Shown here: positions 62,339-64,000 of the stretch, piece by piece
Numbering within the stretch: position 1 is the first letter of the stretch
Layout of the letters: each line of letters begins with the position of its first letter
Made by a program: the position numbers and the translations under genes
NCBI GenBank assembly: GCA_900547105.1
Contig: URFL01000009.1
Span: 1 to 64,000, forward strand
Length of the DNA stretch: 64,000 nt
From: an uncultured Oscillospiraceae bacterium
GTDB lineage: Bacteria > Bacillota > Clostridia > Oscillospirales > Acutalibacteraceae
Reading direction: 5' to 3'
The notes under the pieces: generated by a model
What the model was told of the DNA's origin: nothing
The model's input: the letters and a program-made list of their open reading frames with translations, nothing else
Databases searched by the model: none

Positions 62339-62766
62339 AAAACGGGTTCCTCTGTTTCTTCTATCGTGATGCGGCGGTCATGCTCGCCCAACGCTTCGAT
62401 CTGCACCCGAATGGTGTCGTCGGGCAGCGCGTTTTCGATATGCTCGCTCCATTCCACCGCTAAAATAGCGCCTTGATCCAGATAATCGAAAAAGCCGGTG
62501 GTGTACAGATCTTCCCATCCGGAGATGCGGTACATATCAAAATGCACCAGCGGCGGTTGCCCGCCGTAATCGTGTACCAGCGCAAAGGTGGGGCTGGAAA
62601 CCTCCGCCGACAGTCCGCGTCCCGTGGCCATACCGCGCACGAAAGCGGTTTTGCCCATACCCAGATCGCCGAACAGCGCGACCACGCGTCCGCCGGTCAG
62701 CGAAGCGGCCAGATCACGCCCTACCTGTTCGGTTTCGGCGGGCGAATGGGAAATGATGGTTTTCAT
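62335..62766 (-). CDS. tsaE: tRNA threonylcarbamoyladenosine biosynthesis ATPase TsaE
   Basis: 143 residues. It is the P-loop ATPase that resets the TsaBD complex during t6A synthesis. Walker A is LFGDLGMGKTAFVRG; then SSPTFALVHDY, HFDMYRI and the conserved AVEWSEH follow. It is the first gene of the tsaE-tsaB-upp operon. A TATACT -10 is visible on the minus strand near 62806 but its -35 is poor. Confidence 0.95.
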   Translation of the reverse strand: MKTIISHSPAETEQVGRDLAASLTGGRVVALFGDLGMGKTAFVRGMATGRGLSAEVSSPTFALVHDYGGQPPLVHFDMYRISGWEDLYTTGFFDYLDQGAILAVEWSEHIENALPDDTIRVQIEALGEHDRRITIEETEEPVL

Positions 62767-62936
62767 CGACTGTTGTCACATCCTTTCGGATCGGCTCAAT
62801 TTTTAGTATAGCACATTTTCGACGGCGAGAAAAGGGCTTTTTCATATCTTCGCGATTTATCCCGCGGCGGAGGCGGCAAATGTGTAATCTGTCGTGCGGC
62901 GGGCATACTAGCCGTATGCGAAAGGGGCGGACATAT

Positions 62937-64000
62937 ATGGGAAATAACCACCGGCTCAGCGGCCAGTTTGCCGCCGATACACACGCGCTGGACGAGGCGC
63001 TGCGCATCGGGCGCAGCTATGATCTGTTGGATCGCCGTCTGCGGTTTGGGCAGCGGCAGGCAGCGTTGTATTTTATCAATGGCTTTTTCAAAGACGATTT
63101 GATGGAAAAAGTTGTACAGTTTTTGATGTCCAAAAAAGCAGAGGAGCTGGAAACCGTCGAGGACGCGGCGGCGTTTGCCCGCCGGTTTATGCCCAACGCG
63201 GAAGTGAGCCTTAGTGCCGACCAGCTCGAGCTGGTGACCCGGGTGCTGGCGGGTATGGCGGTGCTGGTGATCGAGGGCTTTTCCGAAGCACTGGTGATGG
63301 ACGTGCGGGAATATCCCTCCCGCAGTGTGGAAGAGCCGGACGAGGATCGGGCGCTGCGCGGCGCGCGGGATGGGTTCATCGAAACGCTGGTGTGCAACAC
63401 CGCGCTGATCCGCCGCCGTCTGCGCAATCCGCATCTGACCATGGAGCTGATGGAGGTGGGGGTGTCCTCCCACACCGATGTGGTACTGTGCTATATCGAG
63501 GGCAAAGCCGATCCGGAGATGGTGCGCTCCATCCGCCGCCAACTGCAGCGCATCGACATCCCCAACCTGTCGCTGGGGCAGGAAAGCTTGCTGGAATGCT
63601 TGGTGCCGCGGCAATGGTACAATCCGTTTCCCAAGGTGCGGTATACCGAGCGCCCTGACTGTGCCGCCGCCAGCGTGGCAGAGGGGCAGATCCTTGTGCT
63701 GGTGGACACTTCGCCGGCGGTTATGATCCTGCCCACCTCGCTGTTCGATTTTACCCAGGATACCAACGACTATTATTTCCCGCCGCTGGTGGGCAGCTAC
63801 CTGCGGCTGGTGCGGGGAGTGGTGTTCCTGGCGACGCTGCTGCTGACGCCGATCTGGTACTGGCTGGTCACGAGCAATGTGCCCTTGCCCGAATGGCTGG
63901 ATTTTATCCACATCGCCGAGCCGAACAAGGTGCCGATTTTGTTGCAGCTGTTTATTTTGGAACTGGTGATAGATGGCTTAAAGCTCGCCTCGCTCAATAC
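62937..64000 (+). CDS. Spore germination protein, SpoVAF/GerA family (partial, runs off the window)
   Basis: The frame opens at ATG 62937, behind AAAGGGGCGG, and has no stop before the edge; 354 codons are visible. The N-terminal domain (ALRIGRSYDLLDRRLRFGQR, AALYFINGFFKDDLMEKVVQ) is SpoVAF-like. The core GerA segments follow: VSSHTDVVLCYIEGKADPEM, RYTERPDCAAASVAEGQILV, LVDTSPAVMILPTSLFDF, then TNDYYFPPLVGSYLRLVR and the first membrane helices. SpoVAF and GerA A-subunits work in the inner spore membrane in dipicolinate release or germinant sensing. CATACTA at 62904-62910 resembles a forespore sigma-G -10 box. Confidence 0.88.
   Translation, partial: MGNNHRLSGQFAADTHALDEALRIGRSYDLLDRRLRFGQRQAALYFINGFFKDDLMEKVVQFLMSKKAEELETVEDAAAFARRFMPNAEVSLSADQLELVTRVLAGMAVLVIEGFSEALVMDVREYPSRSVEEPDEDRALRGARDGFIETLVCNTALIRRRLRNPHLTMELMEVGVSSHTDVVLCYIEGKADPEMVRSIRRQLQRIDIPNLSLGQESLLECLVPRQWYNPFPKVRYTERPDCAAASVAEGQILVLVDTSPAVMILPTSLFDFTQDTNDYYFPPLVGSYLRLVRGVVFLATLLLTPIWYWLVTSNVPLPEWLDFIHIAEPNKVPILLQLFILELVIDGLKLASLN

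Overview
The window reads as chromosomal DNA of an endospore-forming Gram-positive bacterium of the class Clostridia, most likely an Oscillospiraceae/Ruminococcaceae-type gut organism of moderately high GC. The evidence is a SpoIIQ-like LytM protein, SpoVAE and a SpoVAF/GerA-type protein, a dockerin-bearing extracellular enzyme, Thr-rich lipoprotein linkers, AGGAGG-type ribosome binding sites and sigma-A promoters with 17-bp spacers. The taxonomic placement is inference. No CRISPR array, insertion sequence, prophage or replication origin was seen.

Layout. 1-1.7 kb is the 3' part of a 23S rRNA gene with no 5S gene behind it, followed by trxA. 2.4-3.6 kb is an AT-rich accessory patch with a broken gene, a DUF2019 protein and what may be relics of a toxin/immunity cassette. 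3.7-12.3 kb holds spoIIQ, pnuC with a structured leader, a lipoprotein, an ABC-F ATPase, a sodium:solute symporter, small conserved proteins, a PHP phosphoesterase and a PAP2 phosphatase. 12.4-18.1 kb is a complete fructose PTS operon (fruR-fruK-fruA-ptsH-ptsI), with an inverted-repeat operator around its promoter. 18.2-22.9 kb is rpsL-rpsG-fusA-tuf. 23.2-27.5 kb encodes a 1428-aa modular secreted enzyme ending in a dockerin. 27.6-33 kb has a P-loop ATPase, spoVAE, an FMN riboswitch with ribU, tRNA-Leu(CAG), a PAP2 protein and an ABC exporter. 33.1-38.5 kb is a minus-strand operon thyX-tmk-DJ-1-FTHF cyclo-ligase-mltG-U32. 38.8-43.1 kb has a phosphopantetheinyl transferase, a BspA-like LRR lipoprotein, a class B PBP, and a divergent pair of a ribbon-helix-helix repressor and a SLOG protein. 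43.1-44.2 and 59.0-59.6 kb carry non-coding dispersed repeats. 44.2-46.6 kb is a TetR-controlled drug-type ABC exporter, followed by an amidase.

The most striking region is 47.6-58.9 kb. A GEMM-type (cyclic dinucleotide) riboswitch with a downstream terminator precedes nine co-directional genes. These encode a bitopic membrane protein, a TasA/camelysin-like protein, a small Cys-rich protein, a SipW-type (Ser-His) signal peptidase, four tandem paralogous exported proteins, and a final membrane protein with an internal copy of the same signal motif. The four paralogs share a near-identical SipW-type N-terminus and have diverged C-terminal halves with beta-helix-like repeats. Repeated hairpin blocks separate the paralogs. 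I infer a second-messenger-controlled surface or biofilm matrix locus that diversifies by duplication and recombination.

The right end holds a DUF4364 protein, a lipoprotein, the tsaE-tsaB-upp operon and, running off the edge, a spore germination protein.
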